From positions 62,001-126,000 of the forward strand of contig NW_005178991.1 of NCBI RefSeq assembly GCF_000350225.1: DNA of 64,000 nucleotides, given 5' to 3'. Source of the stretch: Chondrus crispus. Taxonomy: Eukaryota > Rhodophyta > Florideophyceae > Gigartinales > Gigartinaceae. The notes below the pieces were generated by a model, which was not told the DNA's origin, made no database searches, and worked only from the letters and a program-made list of their open reading frames with translations. Position numbers and translations under genes: made by a program. Positions 8,382 to 20,165 of this stretch are shown here, in pieces. The number at the start of each line of letters is the position of its first letter. Position 1 is the stretch's first letter.

Positions 8382-10979
8382 ATGAGCCAAGACTACGAGC
8401 CCTCGGTCCGCTCCGAAGCGGCGGATCCGAGTCCGGCAGCTGTGCAGTCCCCATCTGCCCCGTCGGGCGACGACGACGCAGGTCCTCGTGACCGCGAACC
8501 GTCGCTCGGATCCTCCGAGGAAAGAGCGGCGGCCATGTTCGAACGCATAGCAGAATACATCGAGAAAGTCCGTACTTCCCTTCGGATCGATGTATCGGAC
8601 CACGTATACACTCGATGTATGGCCGAACTCCGCTCCCTGCGTGAAGGGAGGTTCGATAGAGTGACGCAGTCCTTAGAGAATCTCCGAGCACTGATCGACG
8701 AGTTACACTCGCGGATAGTGCTCGTCGAAGACTCCCGTTTCGCATCGCCCGGACAGGCCGGGCAAGGTCGCCCCGAGAGGTCGACCCCAGCGAGGCGACC
8801 TGAGGATCGAACCTCCCCATCCGCGGAACAGTTAGGTGCGTTCGCGCACCTCTCCGCCGAGCTCAACGCCACACGTCGGCGTGCCCGTGACATGGAACGT
8901 ACCATGGCCGAAAGGCCACCCGGTGCCCCCTCGAGAGGGCCCGGTGGTGCCGTACCTCCGGGCGCAGCCGCGCCACAAGGATGGCGCCCGACTGGGGTCT
9001 ACCCCAGTCGCGGCGCAGAGGAGAGACGATCCCCGACGATCGCCAACGTGACGTCCGAAACCCAAGCTCTGCCCCCTGCCCCCGGAAGCAGGTGGCAGAC
9101 CGAGCGGGTGCCGTATCGCGACGACCCCGACCGTGGAGGAGCCGCCCGCGGATCCGGAGAACCGATGTTCTCCGTCGATCCCCGCTGGGGCGGCTACCCG
9201 CCGGCGAATTACGCCGAGCATCCCGGTCCGATAGACGTTCGTATGCTACCCGTCACTCCCTTTGGAACGCTGGGTCCCGCTGAACCCGGGCTCGAGCCGG
9301 TGCATACGATGATTCAAGAGTTCAGCGCCGTCGCTAACTATCGTATGTACCGCTTGGATAACACCTCGAGGCTCGTTACCTCGGGTGACGCGGGACGGAT
9401 CGCGAAGTACGTTCAACGCTGCCGTGGGATCCGACCCACGATGAGGAGCTTTGACGTTACGGACCCGATCCAGCTCCTACCGTTCTTGAAGGATATTCGG
9501 ATAACCTTCAACTCGCAACACCTGACCGAAGGTGTTGCGGTGAGAGTCCTCGCGCACTTCTTAGAGCGCGACGCGGGGCGCCTGTATACGAGTTATACGA
9601 TGCGTGGCCTCCGCGCCGGCCAACTACACGACGACGTCAGTTGGCCGGGGCTCGTGAATCAATTTTTAAAACGCTACCTAACCGACGACGTGTTAGGTGA
9701 AGCGTAGGACGCTGTCGCGACGGCGCGACAGCAATCTCATGAAACAGAGAGCACGTTCGCGGACCGGCTCGAAACTGCCGCGTTCCAGTGTACGGCAGTG
9801 TTCTCTGAACAGTCCCTCGCGCACTACTTCGTGCGGGGACTCGCTCCTGCGACCCGTGCCGCAGTTTCCGAGACAGTGCAGCGGCTGCCGAGCCGCCAGA
9901 AGACCGATATTCCGACCATCCGCCGTATCGCAACGGCGGAAGGAACCACTTACCGCGCTCGACGCGGTTTACCTCTGCCGGATTCGAAACCGGCAGGGAG
10001 GGCTGGCAGGACTACGGAGTCCGCCGCAAGAAGTTCGCCCGCCTCTACCCTCCATGTCGGGGAGGATGAGTGGCAGGCCGACCCTCTCCTCATTACGCAA
10101 GGAGCAGGGCCAGTAGGGGGTCGACCCCCTTCACCAATGTCGACCGGAACGACGTCGAGCTACGCGACCGCATTCGCGGCCCCTCCAAGAGCGCCCCGGG
10201 ATACGTCTCCCCGGGTCGCTGAGCTCGACAGCTCAAACCGAGATACCGGAGGTGAAGCCCCTCGCGTGACCCTCCTCACCGATGAGGAGGCGCGTCACGC
10301 GGCAACCTTCGCCTCAACGGACGGCAGCGCGTACGTGTGCTTGCTATGTCGTACGTACGGACACGCCATGTACGCCTGCCCCTTCCTGTCGCCGGAACAA
10401 CGAATGTTCACGGCGTACAGGAACTACCGCTACCAGATGGAGACGCGCCCCGGGGCGGGCAATCTTCTCCGGCAAGCGGTCGGCGAGGGTCGTCCCCCGC
10501 GTCAAGGTTTCCCGAACCGGTCGGGCGGGGGCGTTCGCTTCGCCCCCCGTGGAGGCGGGTATCGCCGTACCGAACTCCATCGTCGGGATCGGCCCGACTA
10601 CCGCCAGGCCGACACAAGGTACCCCCGCCAAGGAGGGAGAGGGGACCGAGACCGGTCTCGGTTATCCCAACAGGCACAGAACGCGATCATGTACCTACAA
10701 GATTGGGTAGAGGGTCCGTATCCCCTACTCGCAGAGGGACAAGAAGGCGAACCGGTTCGACACGTCCCTCAGATCCTGCGACGTCCGGATGTCGCAGCTC
10801 AAGGTCAGGAAGTACCCGGGTACTTCGCCGACGACGTGCGGCCGCAGTGGGGGGATCGTCCCGACCCACGCGGCCAAGGACCCGAAGGGGATCTGGCCAC
10901 CGATAGCCAGGGGGTAGCTCCGATAGCACCGGTAGTTCGAAAAAAGGGTAAAGACGGTTACGTACACGCGGTCGCGTGA
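8382..10979 (+). pseudogene. Gag region of the chromovirus, with zinc knuckle; broken
   Basis: The first ATG after the primer site that opens the gag frame is at 8382. The region has an acidic, Ser/Pro-rich N-terminal part, a helical segment near 8530-8720, a Pro/Arg/Gly-rich linker, and a capsid-like domain near 9290-9900. A CCHC knuckle, CLLCRTYGHAMYAC, lies near 10339-10380, followed by an Arg/Gly-rich nucleic-acid-binding tail. Gag packages the element RNA. It is broken but most of its length is readable. Confidence 0.85.
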
Positions 10980-11439
10980 GCCGTCTTTTCCCGTATGAAC
11001 TAGACCGGTCCCCGCGTGCCCGCCAAGGACACGGGGGGTATTGTCCGATAATACATCCCCCGCTATCGGAGTCGAGCACGGGGATTCCAGCGATGTCGAC
11101 ATTGCAGGAGAAACCGAACACCGAGGCCCACGTAGACCCGATGTTGGAAGAAGGCATCACCGGGACACCCGACGCCCTAGTGACGCGCAACAAGCGGGAC
11201 GGGGGTAACAACGACCGACACGAGTTGGTCGACCCCCTGACCCCCGTGAGCACAAGGTCGCCGACGAAATGTCCGCCTCGTACGGACTCCAGCACCTGGA
11301 CCGGCGTCACTGAGACGCGAACGTCCCCCGACTCGAGCCGAAGGAAACGCAAGAGGGGCCAACGCCGAAGTCGAAGGCCCCGGCGGAACGACCTCACCGA
11401 TAAGGTCGCGCCCAAGGTGGTCGATGGCCTCGTATGCCT

Positions 11440-11782
11440 CATGACGTCGAAAATATATAACGTCTTGGGCTCCGTGGCCACCGAAGGCAACGCGTTTAAG
11501 CCCCACACGATCGCCGTCGACACGTGCTCGGGGTACAACTTAGTGAGGAAGGCCGACCTCCCTCCCGACTGGACCCGCTATGTAATACGGGACTCGCCGT
11601 TACCCCGACTGGCTGGCGTGAACAGCAACCCACTTCGACTTACGGCGGTCGTCCGCCTCGCGGTCCGGTTGCGGAACACGACGTTCCGCATACCTTTCGT
11701 GGTGGCCGAACAGCTCGCTGTTCCCGTTCTGTTGGGTACAGCGTTCATCGATGCCCACGTGCGCAGCATAGACATCGACTGA
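11440..11782 (+). pseudogene. Retropepsin-like protease domain of the chromovirus
   Basis: The translation shows the aspartic protease active-site region AVDTCSGYNLV (D-T/S-G pattern with a Cys at the second position). About 75 residues later comes the closing VLLGTAFIDAH, equivalent to the retropepsin LLG...D flap-end motif. It lies between gag and RT, as in chromoviruses. The preceding Arg/Lys-rich stretch (about 10980-11440) links gag to protease. Fossil part of the element. Confidence 0.8.
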
Positions 11783-11944
11783 CAGAAGCTCAAACTTCGT
11801 CAAGGTGGCTCCGTAGCCATAGTCGACGAAAAGGGGGAGCCGACTCTCCCTACCAGGCGGCACGGACGTCAAAAGAGCCGGCCGGATGTACGGGATGAGG
11901 CCCCGCAGGCGATCCGAATCGCCCGCGGTGTTACCATCCTCGCG

Positions 11945-13960
11945 ATGTCGCAAGCCCGAGTGCGCGTGACAACCGCGGGGAGGGGCCTCGTCTTCCTGGA
12001 GCCAAAGCCCTCACTCCAACATCGACATGGAGTGAGGCTGACGAATGGCGTCGCGGAAGTCCTGCCGAACCAGACATTCGAAGTCATCGTCGCGAACTTC
12101 TCGCGACGCGAGAGGCAGCTTCCGAAACACACCGTCGTGGGATACGCAAAGCGCAACCCCCTCGCGATCCTCACGCCCGAACGTCGAGTCGCTGAGTGGA
12201 TCGCGCACGCGTTGCACCTGACCGACTCGACCGATCAAGTGGGGGAGGTAGGAGTTGGTCGATCCAACTCCGACGATGAGACCACCGCGGGTGATGGTGA
12301 GGTCGACACGGGCGAACGGTCACCTATATCCCAGCCGACGGCGGAGGGTACTGTACCCCCCCAGCAGAAGGATCCCGAAAATCCACCGACGGATTGGGAA
12401 AAAGAGATTGACTTGTCATACATCGACGATGACAGGCTCCGTGGCCACGTGCTCGAGATGCTCCGTACGCACTCGAGTCTGTGGGGCGGTGCGCTCGGAA
12501 CGATCCAAGCCACGGAGCACCGCATTCCCCTCGAACCGGGAACGAAACCGATTCGTTCTATGCCCTATCGGAAGGGCCCGGCCATGCGCGAAATGGTCGC
12601 GAAGGAGGTCAACAAGATGTTGAACGCAGGGGTTATCGAACCCGCGAGCACCGAGTGGGCATCCCCCGTGGTGCTCGTACCGAAGAAAGACGGCTCTCTT
12701 CGGTTCTGCGTGGACTACCGGCGTCTCAACGCGAAGACCGCAGCGGATTCGTATCCGCTGCCACGGATGGACGACTGCATCGACTCGTTAGGAGATGCAG
12801 CCGTCTTCACCACGTTGGACTGCAATTCCGGTTATTGGCAGATCCCGGTCGCTCCGGAAGACCGGGATAAGACTACCTTCACGACACATGTGGGTACGTA
12901 CCGCCATTTGCGCATGCCGTTTGGATTAAAAGGGGCACCGGCCACCTTCCAACGTGCCCTCGATATCATACTCTCCGGAGTCCGCTGGCAAATATGCCTC
13001 GTCTATCTCGACGACGTTATCGTGTTCTCGCGTACGGACGCGGAACACGCAAGGCATCTCGATACCGTCTTGAGCTTGTTGCGGAGTGCCGGCATCTCCC
13101 TCAAGCTCAAGAAGTGCAGCTTCTTCCGTCCGAAGGTGCACTACCTGGGGCACGTTATATCCCCAGGTAAGTTGAGCGCGGCTGATACGGCAGCCGACGC
13201 CTTCAAGACGTTCACGTTCCCGAGGACGCTGACGCAGGTGCGCTCGTTCCTCGGGGCGTGTAACATATACCGCCGATTCGTTAAGGGGTTCGCTAAGATA
13301 GCGCGTCCTCTGACCGACATGACGCGCAAGGATTCGGATCCTGACTTCTACAACCCCACCGAGGCGCAACTTCAGGCGTTCGAGAACCTTAAGAAGTGCA
13401 TGATCGCTCCGCCGATCCTCGCATTGCCCCGGCATGGTCGACCATACATGATAGACACCGACGCGAGTGCCTATCAGCTCGGCTGCATCTTACTACAGGA
13501 GCACGAAGAGCCGAACGACTGGCGACCCGTGGGGTATTGGTCGTACTCACTGTCCGATAGTGAGCGCAACTACAGCGCTACGGAGCGCGAGTGCTTCGCC
13601 GTAGTGTGGGCCGTCCGCACACTACGGCTATACGTAGAAGGAACAAAGTTCACCGTCCGAACGGATCACGACGCCCTGAGGTGGCTCATGTCCCTCACCG
13701 AGAGTTCCGGAAGACTCACCCGGTGGCGGCTACGTCTGGCTGAATACGATTTCACCATTCAGTACCGCCCCGGGGGCGTGCATCAGGTGCCCGATGCCCT
13801 GTCACGCCTCGTGTCGCCGATGACCCTCGCCCCACCGTCGAGGTGGATGACGACATTCCCACCTTCGACGCTGGCACAACCGTCCGAGACGTGTCGGATG
13901 AGCTCGCGGATCACGTTTGCACCGCGAGCTGCGACCACAAGGCCGTCCATGTGTTCGTGA
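11945..13960 (+). pseudogene. Reverse transcriptase-RNase H of the chromovirus
   Basis: The 671-codon segment has the RT fingers and palm signatures of Ty3/Gypsy: SPVVLVPKKDGSLRFCVDYR, the LDCNSGYWQI motif, MPFGLKGAPATFQR, and the catalytic YLDD in VYLDDVIVFS. The connection region (LGHVISPGKLS, VRSFLGACNIYRRFV) leads to RNase H with DTDASAYQLG, the ATERE motif and RTDHDALRWL. It makes element cDNA and removes the RNA strand. All catalytic motifs are visible. The segment is separated from protease and integrase by breaks. Confidence 0.95.
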
Positions 13961-14180
13961 CGACACGAAAGCAGGCGAGATCACGAAGGACCTCGCGCGC
14001 TAGGACGCGCGACGAGCCGCAGGGCGACGAGGAAGCCCCGGCTCTACCAGGACCCAGTTCGTTCTGGGAAGAGAACGACGAGTTCGACGCGGCCGATATC
14101 GAACGGACCCAAGAACATGAAGTCGGCGCCCCTGACGCTCAGGTCGCCCCCCTCAAGACGACCTACTGGCCCCTCTGACG

Positions 14181-15482
14181 ATGGAGGAGATAGCTGGGGA
14201 GCAGCGCTATGACGACTTCTGTCAAACCATACTGGCGCGCCAGTCGGAATCTCGAGATTCCGCTTTCTTCGAGGATCACCACGGGGTGCTCAATCGAAGA
14301 CATCCGTACGACCCGGATCACGTACAGGTTGTAGTGCCGCGTACGCTGCGAGCCCGCCTCCTCCAGCTGTGCCATGCACCGGCGATCGCGGGACATCCGG
14401 GCCAGAATCGGATGTACTACGCACTCCGTAGGGAGTATTACTGGCCCCACCTAGCCGCCGACGTTGCAGCAACCGTGCGAGGATGTCGAACCTGCGCAAT
14501 GAACCGAGTCAAATTGCGCAAGCATATCAATCGATTGAGACTTTTCCCCGCGACGCGGCCCCTTGAGAGTCTCGCGATCGATATACTGGGTCCGCTCCCA
14601 AAGACCAGGACCTGGAAACGATTCCTCTTGGTAATAACAGACCGCTTTACGAAGCTGACGCAGGTCGTCGCACTCCGAACGACGACCGCGTACACCGTCG
14701 CAGTTGCGTTCTGCGAAGCGTGGGTCTTCAAGTACGGCGTCCCACGTTCGTTGCTTTCGGACAACGGCCCTCAGTTCAACGCCAAGCTCTTCCAAAGCAC
14801 GTGCCGGGTTCTCGGGGTTACAAACCTGTATACGTCGGCGTACCACCCCCAGAAGAATGGGCAGGTCGAGCGATACAACCGTACGATAGCATCGATGCTT
14901 CGTAACTACGTGAATGAACACCAGGGCGACTGCGACGTGTACGTGGGACCGCTTACGTACGCGTACAACTCCCACGTACATCGTACGACCAGCACGACGC
15001 CCTTTGAGCTCGTGCTCAGCAGACCCCCGCCGGAGTTCTCTCTCCGAAGAGCCGACGGGGACGCGCCCCCTCCGGATAGGGGGAATCATCGAGCGGCCTT
15101 CCTCAAGACCCTGGACGACACGATCCAGAAGGCCTACGGAAGCCTGCGACGGATGCAAGCCCGCTATAAACGCGACTTCGACAAGCGCATTCGGCGCATC
15201 AACTCGCACCTCAAGGCAGGTGACTACGCATATCTGATCCCCACCGATGGGGGGAAGACATCAAACAAGCTCGCCTCACCGGCGGTCGGACCGTACCGAG
15301 TTCTCGCGAACGACCAACGCACCATCACGATCGATCGTGATGGAGTTACAGAGCGCGTCTCAGCAGACCGCTGCGTCTACGCACCCTACCGGCGAACGCG
15401 CCACGGGTTAGCACGACTACCCCCGCGGACCTTGCCGACAAGATCACCGAAGGTACACAGTATGCCGTCGAATGGCTGCTGA
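14181..15482 (+). pseudogene. Integrase of the chromovirus
   Basis: The N-terminal HHCC zinc module (H...H in HAPAIAGH, then CRTCAM), the DDE core (D in LAIDILGPLP, D in LLSDNGPQF, E in NGQVERYNRT) and a GPYRVL segment (GPY/F module) occur in order. Integrase would insert the cDNA. The target duplication of five bases fits. A chromodomain follows at 15455-15610. Confidence 0.93.
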
Positions 15483-15610
15483 AGCATTGCGTCATGGAGG
15501 ATGGAACTACGGAGTTCCTCATTAAGTGGGCAGACTATGACGCCCCCACATGGACAGCCCGTACCCACATCCCCGAGGAGTTGATGTCTCGTTACGCACG
15601 AAGACTCCGA
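15455..15610 (+). pseudogene. Chromodomain at the integrase C-terminus
   Basis: Translation gives YAVEWLLKHC, then EFLIKWADYDAPTWTA, then HIPEELMSRYARR. This matches the chromodomain pattern (Y.VE.LL.H, FLIKW..Y..PTW). Chromodomains on integrases steer chromoviruses to heterochromatin. The aromatic cage is only partly recognisable. It is part of the broken element. Confidence 0.8.
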
Positions 15611-15640
15611 GCGCGTACAGGGAGAGACCTCACCTCAGAA

Positions 15641-15674
15641 GTGAACGCGGACGTTCACTCTTGAGGAGGGGGCC
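15641..15674 (+). repeat. Hairpin plus G-rich tract after pol (copy 1)
   Basis: GTGAACGCGGACGTTCAC (7-bp stem, CGGA loop) is followed by TCTTGAGGAGGGGG. Nearly the same unit, CTGAACGCGGACGTTCAG then TCTTGAAGGGGGGGGG, precedes the 3' LTR at 20166-20201. This copy sits just where the polypurine tract of a standard chromovirus would be. Confidence 0.8.
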
Positions 15675-17630
15675 CTCAACCGCTTCGTTACGGATTAACT
15701 TCCGTGTCGAATTAAACTCACCCCGCGGGCTTAGGACGAAAGGGGAAGCGCGAAGGGACAGGTGCCTCCAAAGAACAGCAACAGAATCAGTCGCGAGAAG
15801 CCAAGACGTATTGGCAACCGAGAGCTCCCGTACGCAAACCAAAGGAAGCGAGCAGCACGAGCTGCGCCATGATGGCACCTCGTCACGGATTGTGGGCAAT
15901 GAGCCCTCGAGCAGGGAGACGATCTCCCGGAACGATACAGTCGCCCCGCGGTCGCCACAAGTTTCGCCTACATGTGGACAACTGTCCTGCACGCACCGGT
16001 TCGTACCAGCTGCGCTATACGGAAGGGGTCCGCGATCCCGAGACCCCCGCGACGACGAAGGACGCACCTCGGCACTAGATAGTAACGACAAGTACGCTGC
16101 AGACCGAGCAAGGGGAGGGAAGAGACAGTACGAGCCGCCGTCGGCTGATACACTCGAGATCAGAGCCCCAACAAACAGCCACTGCCTTACCCTAAATAAG
16201 GGAGAAAAATTAGTGGAACGCGAAATTACACTGGGAGACAGTGCCCTTACATGACGTCCAAGCGCACGTGATACGTACAACGCGCAAGGGACGTTCGGAC
16301 GGCGACGCGTGGGAAGAGTACAGCGCGTACCCACCGACCGGGACACGCTACCAGAGCCCGACCATGGAGGGGCGCGGTCCCGATGCTGCCCCCTCCAGAA
16401 GTGTCAAACCGGCGAAATGCGCAGAAGTCCGACGCGCGGGGCGTCCCGAAAGCGGAGCAGGCACCAAGACCAGCGACTTGAGACGCTGCGCAAGGAAATC
16501 ATCCAGCGGTGGGTACGGCACGCGAGTAACGAACACGCCAGTCCTCGCCGCCTCCCCACCGTTGGTTCGCAAGGGGACTCGAGAACCCCACACTGATGCG
16601 ACGAACGCCAACTCCGCGTGTGGAATTGGGGAGTATCGAGCTCCGCCAGGGCCACCCACACGACCATGCGGACGAGCCACTCTGGCGATGAGGGAGGAGA
16701 CGATTCCTCCCCCTTCTCCCACATGCCAAGGTCTCTAACCCCTCTCCGCTCATCGTCAAGAGCACGGGCGGTGAAGAATACAGTACGGAGCGCGACGTCG
16801 CGCGGGGAAGGGGACGCGTCAGGCGGACGACCGCATTCACCACGAGGCGCCTGCCCCCTCGCCATAACCTCGCGGACCCGAGCCCCGGCGACAGGGGGGA
16901 GAAGACGGCGCCCTCTCCATCCCCAGGCGGACGATTCGGATCGTCCAGCAACCGCTCTCTTACACATCTGCCCTCGCCATCGGAGGCGAGGGGCGCGACG
17001 ACAAGGACAATATCGCGCTGTGCCCTCGCCCTCGGAGGCGAGGGGCGCGATGAGAAGACGTACAACGCGCGTCGCGCCCTCGCTCCGACGGTGAGGGGCG
17101 CGACCCGGAAGACAGTATCACGAGCGGTGCCCTCGCCACCGGAGGCGAGGGCCGCGATGAGAAGTACAGGTCCCTCGGGCCTTGCCCTCGCCATCGAGGG
17201 CGAGGGAAGGCCAGTCTGCGAGTTCGGTGAGGGGCAGCACCGACAGCCACCACCGCCCTCGTCCGAGTACGACGACGACCTCGAGAAGGGAAGGCAAGAC
17301 GCGGTACACGCACGAACATGATCGCGCCCACCAGAGACCCTTTCGTAAGAGGGAGAAGAATCGCGCGGAGCACTATCGAAAGCCGACTCGGAGGGCTCGA
17401 CCAACCTCACGCGCCGCAAGGGCGTCGAGACCCCCGCGGCAGGCCATGTCGTAGAAGGAGAAAAATATACATAGGAGAAGCTCGAGGAGCACTATCGAGG
17501 CTCGGCTTCGAGGAAAGGAGAGGAACTGTACGACGAACATCGCGTGCACAAAAGAGACGGGATTGACTTTACGCAGAGAAGGGGACGGTTGGAAGAACAT
17601 ACCCCCGATGGGTATAACGGGACGACTCGT
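15675..17630. other. Extra 3' region of the chromovirus without recognised sense gene
   Basis: Apart from the hairpin array, this stretch shows GC-rich sequence in which open frames overlap on both strands (for example 16499-17419 minus). None has recognisable content. It lies between the first hairpin/G-tract unit and the end of the antisense frames. Confidence 0.5.
16971..17215 (+). repeat. Tandem array of five GC-rich hairpins
   Basis: Units start CCCTCGCC at 16971, 17023, 17077 (CCCTCGCT), 17130 and 17185, spaced 52-55 bases. Each unit can fold, for example CCCTCGCC-atc-GGAGGCGAGGG, and most are followed by GCGCGA. Stem and spacer both vary between copies, so the array is not very fresh. 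Long frames crossing it on either strand are probably by-products of the GC-rich repeat. Confidence 0.8.
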
Positions 17631-19025
17631 TCACTGATTTGTGCGGTTGGGCGGCGAAGCGACCCCCGACCCGTAAAGGCTCGGGGGACCGTAACTGGGG
17701 TGACGAGGCGGCTCTGCCGCGTGCTCCGCCAGTGGGGGCGACGCCACCTCACTGTGGCGGGTCCAGCGATGCACACTGCTCTGAGGATCCGGGACGTTGC
17801 CCACCGTAGCGGCCTCGTACCTCGTCTGCTCGTAGGGATCCCGCCTGATCGGGTGTGGCGTCGACAAAGACGCCACGCGAAGGCTTCGGAGGTCGTCCCG
17901 CTCGCGGCGGTACCGGTCACGTTCGGCGGTGGTCCGCTCCAGAATGCTCGCTTGACGATCAGAGGACTCGCGTGACGCTGCTAACTCGTTGCGTACACGG
18001 CGCAGCTCGGACACGGACGACGCACGACCCGCCTCGAGGCGACGTGCTTCGTCGCTTCGCGCCAAGTACCAGCCCGCGAGTGTGCCAAGGAGACCGTCCA
18101 CCTGCCAAGTGCGATCGGCAGCGCGACCCAAGGCATGGACTAACGACGGCACGGCCCTGACGTCCTCTCCCTCCAACGTCGCGTGGCGTACGGACGCCAC
18201 TTGGGGCGCCTCATGCGGCAGCACCGCATTGAGAGGAGGAACAGGGGGGACCGGAGGACTCGCCACCGGACCGAAGTCGCTTTCGGCGAGAAAAGTCTCG
18301 AACATCGGGTCCGCACGTGCGGAAGGATGGGGAGCGGGCTCACTGTCCAAATCGCGATATCGCTTCTTTCGCGCTTCGCGCGAGGCGGAGCCGACTCCGC
18401 CCCCGCTCCTGACGTGTTCCGAAGAGGACGCCGGCGCCACCTGGCGCGCCACGAAGACGTCAGCACGATGGTCATACACGAGGAAGGAGGACCGCTCGCC
18501 GGTAGTGAAATCGGGCCAGCGCCGACGCTGGCTTTCGCTCACCTCGCAAGCCCGATGCATGAGCCCGAGGGCGAACGCGTACGACCAAGGCACATGCTGA
18601 TTACTCCGCTCGAGCGGATGAAGGGGGACGTTGGGGAGGTCCCACGCAACCCTCCCCAAGTAGGCCAGCACCTCGAGGGGCTGGACAAACACGCGTCCGT
18701 GAATGGACACTTCGTTCATGAACGCATTCCCGAGGGCCCAGGCCCATTCCCTCTCTACGTTGTGCATTAAGTCTGCAGAAGCCGGATGTTGAGCATTTGA
18801 GCACGCCACACCGAAGTGCTTGAGCACATACGGGAGCAGCGGATGAACTCCCAACGAAGGGAGGGTCTCCCGTATCACTGCAGGGAGCCAGGGGAAGTCG
18901 TGGGGGGACAGGCCTCCTTCGAAGGAAGCGTGACGGAAAACGCGCTCTCCTCCTCCTCGGAATGGCGATACGCCGACCAATCGCGCGGAGCAATGGCGAC
19001 TCCGTGTAGTCTCATCAGCGAGCAC
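17631..19025 (-). CDS. Long antisense frame in the chromovirus 3' region
   Basis: The 464-codon frame runs opposite to gag-pol. The N-terminal half looks globular (WLPAVIRETLPSLGVHPLL, WAWALGNAFMNEVSIHG, LAYLGRVAWDLPNVPL). A polar Pro/Ser/Arg linker follows. Then comes a likely coiled coil (RRLEAGRASSVSELRRVRNE and the following charged heptads) and a disordered tail. No known domain was recognised. It converges with pol. Antisense frames between pol and the 3' LTR are known in some plant Gypsy elements such as Grande and Retand; the relation here is inference. It could still be a chance frame in GC-rich DNA, but the protein-like composition argues against that. Confidence 0.5.
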   Translation of the reverse strand: MLADETTRSRHCSARLVGVSPFRGGGERVFRHASFEGGLSPHDFPWLPAVIRETLPSLGVHPLLPYVLKHFGVACSNAQHPASADLMHNVEREWAWALGNAFMNEVSIHGRVFVQPLEVLAYLGRVAWDLPNVPLHPLERSNQHVPWSYAFALGLMHRACEVSESQRRRWPDFTTGERSSFLVYDHRADVFVARQVAPASSSEHVRSGGGVGSASREARKKRYRDLDSEPAPHPSARADPMFETFLAESDFGPVASPPVPPVPPLNAVLPHEAPQVASVRHATLEGEDVRAVPSLVHALGRAADRTWQVDGLLGTLAGWYLARSDEARRLEAGRASSVSELRRVRNELAASRESSDRQASILERTTAERDRYRRERDDLRSLRVASLSTPHPIRRDPYEQTRYEAATVGNVPDPQSSVHRWTRHSEVASPPLAEHAAEPPRHPSYGPPSLYGSGVASPPNRTNQ

Positions 19026-19474
19026 GCTGATTTCTGCAAGGCGACGCGCGCCCTCGAGTACGCGAAAGGACGGGGGCTCACATAGAGACTACCCACGTGG
19101 GACAAGACGAATTCGCGAGGGGCCGACCCCTCGCGGTGGAGGAGATACGTGGCCATGCGATCCACGTATTCTACCTCACCGAGGCTGTACGCAAACGTGC
19201 GATCGCAGGGGATGGCAGAAGGGATTTGATACGCCGCACCGCCACCTTCTGCCAGCAGGCGCCGCAGAACGAGCGAGGCCTCCTCTACGCGTCCGGCTTC
19301 GTAGACCTTCCGGACGCGTAGCAAATCGGGACGAAGTTGCTCCCGCGCCAGCAGTTCCCCAACAGTAATGCCGGCACGGGCAAAGCGGCACCACGCGAAC
19401 CTTAGACGGTCTAGGGGCAACGGGGCGGAACGCTCGAGCGACGCCCCGTACCACTCGGATGGAGCCTCGACCAC
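18875..19474 (-). CDS. Second antisense frame upstream of the 464-codon frame
   Basis: This 199-codon frame lies upstream, in the antisense direction, of 17631-19025 and overlaps it by about 150 bases. It has ordered-looking segments (WCRFARAGITVGELLAREQL, RVEEASLVLRRLLAEGGG, EVEYVDRMATYLLHREG). No domain was recognised. It probably belongs to the same antisense gene; I do not join the two. Confidence 0.4.
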   Translation of the reverse strand: MVEAPSEWYGASLERSAPLPLDRLRFAWCRFARAGITVGELLAREQLRPDLLRVRKVYEAGRVEEASLVLRRLLAEGGGAAYQIPSAIPCDRTFAYSLGEVEYVDRMATYLLHREGSAPREFVLSHVGSLYVSPRPFAYSRARVALQKSACSLMRLHGVAIAPRDWSAYRHSEEEESAFSVTLPSKEACPPTTSPGSLQ

Positions 19475-19702
19475 CGCGGGGGCTTGACCCGCCGGATCCT
19501 GAGGCGTCTCAGGATGTTCGACAATGCGAGGGCCGCTGCCCGATCTCCCGCGCGAATCCGTCGCGTCGGGAAGCGCGGCTGTAGCGCCCCCGATGGGGCC
19601 TGCATCGACAGGCAGGCGAGGGGCGGTGGCGGAGGGAATCAGTTCGACAGAGGACGTCGACTCCCGAGAGACACGAGCTCGCTGAAATGGCTGTACAGTA
19701 AT

Positions 19703-20140
19703 TCAAGGACGCCCGATTGCCCCGGCGCGACACGGAGCGTGCCCAGCCGGGGCCGCGACTTCCGCCGTCGACGGCGGAAGGGGAGCAGCGCCTCCGGGAG
19801 ATTGCGACGAAGGACACGGCTGCGAGAGGCATGGAGTTACGGAGCTCGACGGAGTAGCGACGGACGCGACGAACCGACCATCGGAGGGCGACGTCATGAT
19901 GACCCCGACACTGAGGCCTCCGACGAAGAGAGACAGGACAGCGGGGGCGCAGCGACCCGAGTGCGGAAAAGGAAATGACAAGAGAGGCGCACCGATGCGC
20001 GGACGGAGAAGGAGGGGACGGCAGAGGACAAGATGGTCAATAGGGGGAACGGGGTGAACGATAGATAACTCCGAGCAACGCGAGGACGGGTGAGGTGGAA
20101 CCCGGGTCAAGTCCAGGACTACAGGGAGGGGATCCGACAT
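19703..20140 (-). CDS. Antisense frame nearest the 3' LTR
   Basis: The 145-codon frame starts at an ATG at 20140, 62 bases from the 3' LTR. It is rich in Pro, Ser, Leu and Val with a hydrophobic stretch (AVLSLFVGGLSVGVIM). If the antisense region is a gene, its promoter would lie in or next to the 3' LTR and this could be its 5' end. The coding nature is weak on composition alone. Confidence 0.25.
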   Translation of the reverse strand: MSDPLPVVLDLTRVPPHPSSRCSELSIVHPVPPIDHLVLCRPLLLRPRIGAPLLSFPFPHSGRCAPAVLSLFVGGLSVGVIMTSPSDGRFVASVATPSSSVTPCLSQPCPSSQSPGGAAPLPPSTAEVAAPAGHAPCRAGAIGRP

Positions 20141-20165
20141 GGTCGCCTCTACAAGCCCGAGACTG

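Noticed and set aside
16971-17215. CRISPR-like array
   Set aside because: The palindromic units are imperfect, the spacers are related to each other, and the sequence is in a eukaryotic retroelement.
16499-17419. 306-codon minus-strand frame across the hairpin array
   Set aside because: It is built on a 52-55-base tandem repeat with no constant phase of three and no domain-like content.
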